DNA of 64,000 nucleotides from Actinomyces radicidentis (lineage in GTDB: Bacteria; Actinomycetota; Actinomycetes; Actinomycetales; Actinomycetaceae): assembly GCF_001553565.1 (NCBI RefSeq), contig NZ_CP014228.1, forward strand, positions 186,001 to 250,000, written 5' to 3'. A program made the translations under genes and the position numbers. Shown here piece after piece: positions 62,982 through 64,000 of the stretch (positions within the stretch are counted from its first letter, which is position 1; each line of letters starts with the position of its first letter). The notes beneath the pieces were generated by a model. The model made no database searches. It saw nothing but the letters and a program-made list of their open reading frames with translations, and was not told the DNA's origin.

Positions 62982-64000
62982 TTCTCCCCCACGGCGGCGA
63001 GCCGCTCGGCCTCGTCCATGGCGATGGCCGAGTCGATGACGGGCCCGAGGTCGCCGTCGAGGACGGCGTCCAGGTTGTAGGCCTTGAATCCGGTGCGGTG
63101 GTCGGCGATCCGGTTCTCGGGGAAGTTGTAGGTGCGGATGCGCTCGGAGCGGTCGACGGTGCGCACCTGGGAGCGGCGGGCCTCGGCCGCCTCGGCGGCG
63201 GCCGCGGCGGCGCGCTCGGCGAGGAGGCGGGCGCGCAGGACGCGCATGCCGGCCTCCTTGTTCTGCAGCTGGGACTTCTCGTTCTGCATGGAGACGACGA
63301 TCCCGGTGGGCAGGTGGGTGATGCGGACGGCGGAGTCGGTGGTGTTGACGCTCTGGCCGCCGGGGCCTGAGGAGCGGAAGACGTCGATGCGCAGGTCGTT
63401 CGGGTCGATCTCGAGCTCTCCGGCGTCGTCGGCCTCGGGCATGACGAGGACGCCGGCGGCGGAGGTGTGGATGCGGCCGGCGGACTCGGTGACGGGGACG
63501 CGCTGGACGCGGTGGACGCCGCCCTCGTACTTGAGGTGCGCCCAGACGCCGTCCTGGGGCTCGACGGAGCCGCGGGCCTTGATGGCGAGGCGGACGTCCT
63601 TGTAGCCGCCGAGCTCGGAGTCGGTGGCGGAGAGGACCTCGACGGCCCAGCCCTGGCGCTCGGCGTAGCGGGTGTACATGCGGGCGAGGTCGGAGGCGAA
63701 GAGGGCGGACTCCTCGCCGCCCTCGCCGGCCTTGACCTCGATGATGACGTCGCGTCCGTCGTCGGGGTCGCGTGGGATGAGGACCTCGCGGAGGCGCTCG
63801 GCGGCGGCGGCCTCGGCGGTCTCGAGAGCGGGGACCTCGCGCGCAAACTCGGGGTCCTCGGCCGCGATCTCGCGGGCGTCGGCGAGGTCGGCGGAGGCGG
63901 CGGTCCAGGCGCGGTGGGCGGCGACGACGCGGCCGAGCTCGGCGTAGCGGCGTCCGAGGCGGCGCATGGCGCCGGGGTCGGAGGCGACGGCGGGGTCGGC
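62978..64000 (-). CDS. prfA: Peptide chain release factor 1, 5' end outside the window
   Basis: RF1 ends translation at UAG and UAA. The frame is open to base 64000 and gives 340 residues of a protein usually about 360 long, so only the first few residues are missing. It has the RF1 stop-recognition PxT tripeptide ([11 protein letters not shown]) and GPGGQSVN with the GGQ catalytic motif. It overlaps prmC. An internal Met at 63967 is not the start, since conserved sequence continues upstream ([10 protein letters not shown]). Confidence 0.96.
   Translation of the reverse strand, partial: ADPAVASDPGAMRRLGRRYAELGRVVAAHRAWTAASADLADAREIAAEDPEFAREVPALETAEAAAAERLREVLIPRDPDDGRDVIIEVKAGEGGEESALFASDLARMYTRYAERQGWAVEVLSATDSELGGYKDVRLAIKARGSVEPQDGVWAHLKYEGGVHRVQRVPVTESAGRIHTSAAGVLVMPEADDAGELEIDPNDLRIDVFRSSGPGGQSVNTTDSAVRITHLPTGIVVSMQNEKSQLQNKEAGMRVLRARLLAERAAAAAAEAAEARRSQVRTVDRSERIRTYNFPENRIADHRTGFKAYNLDAVLDGDLGPVIDSAIAMDEAERLAAVGEK

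Overview
The window is very GC-rich DNA (about 70% by eye) from an actinobacterium, most likely Actinomycetaceae (Actinomyces or a close relative). The grounds are codon use, actinobacteria-specific genes (DUF3017, PerM-like DUF6350 protein, Scy/DivIVA-like coiled coil), the order sucC-sucD-perM-purN-purH, and the carbohydrate-centred content. The genus is an inference. No rRNA, tRNA, CRISPR array, prophage or plasmid function was seen. One insertion sequence is present.

Layout. 1-4569 (+): a 5'-truncated glycogen branching enzyme and glycogen phosphorylase. 4716-8181 (-): a thioredoxin-fold/TPR protein, then a lipoprotein and a two-TM protein that overlap. 8464-11633: a coiled-coil polarity-type protein, a short GntR regulator and two small conserved proteins. 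11749-15051 (-): CUT1 sugar importer 1. 15325-28249 (mostly -): malate dehydrogenase, GH36 alpha-galactosidase, a dicarboxylate/amino-acid symporter, DUF3017, purH behind a ZTP riboswitch, a YagU-like gene on the other strand, and the coupled run sucC-sucD-perM-purN. 28454-35916: a eukaryotic-style tandem phosphofructokinase, a ClC-type channel, a GH13 alpha-glucosidase and a succinate-semialdehyde dehydrogenase. 36047-40462: importer 2, with one frameshifted permease, divergent from a ROK regulator. 40483-41585: an IS481-like element inserted between the ROK gene and a GH31-SDR gene pair. 44987-51277 (-): importer 3 followed by a GH13 alpha-glucosidase and a LacI regulator. 51559-57363 (+): a domain-swapped GH3 enzyme, an internally shortened MFS protein, an acetyltransferase, an unknown protein and a nitroreductase. 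57465-64000 (-): PcrA/UvrD helicase, an MntA-HepT toxin-antitoxin pair, an NmrA-like protein, prmC and the 3' part of prfA.

How it works together. Most of the region captures and breaks down oligosaccharides. Three binding-protein-dependent importers lack an ATPase gene and so probably share one encoded elsewhere. Intracellular GH13, GH31, GH36 and GH3 enzymes release hexoses, which feed the phosphofructokinase. Surplus glucose goes to glycogen (glgB) and is recovered by glgP, whose promoter carries a CTTGCAG-type palindrome. Regulation appears to use LacI, ROK and GntR proteins, hairpins between cistrons in two importer operons, a ZTP riboswitch on purH, and several probable leaderless transcripts.

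The most notable items are the ZTP riboswitch, the IS whose transposase stop codon is supplied by the target duplication, the tandem PFK with a decayed C-terminal half, the glgP operator, and a palindromic element inside prmC. I did not find a convincing wholly new multi-gene system.
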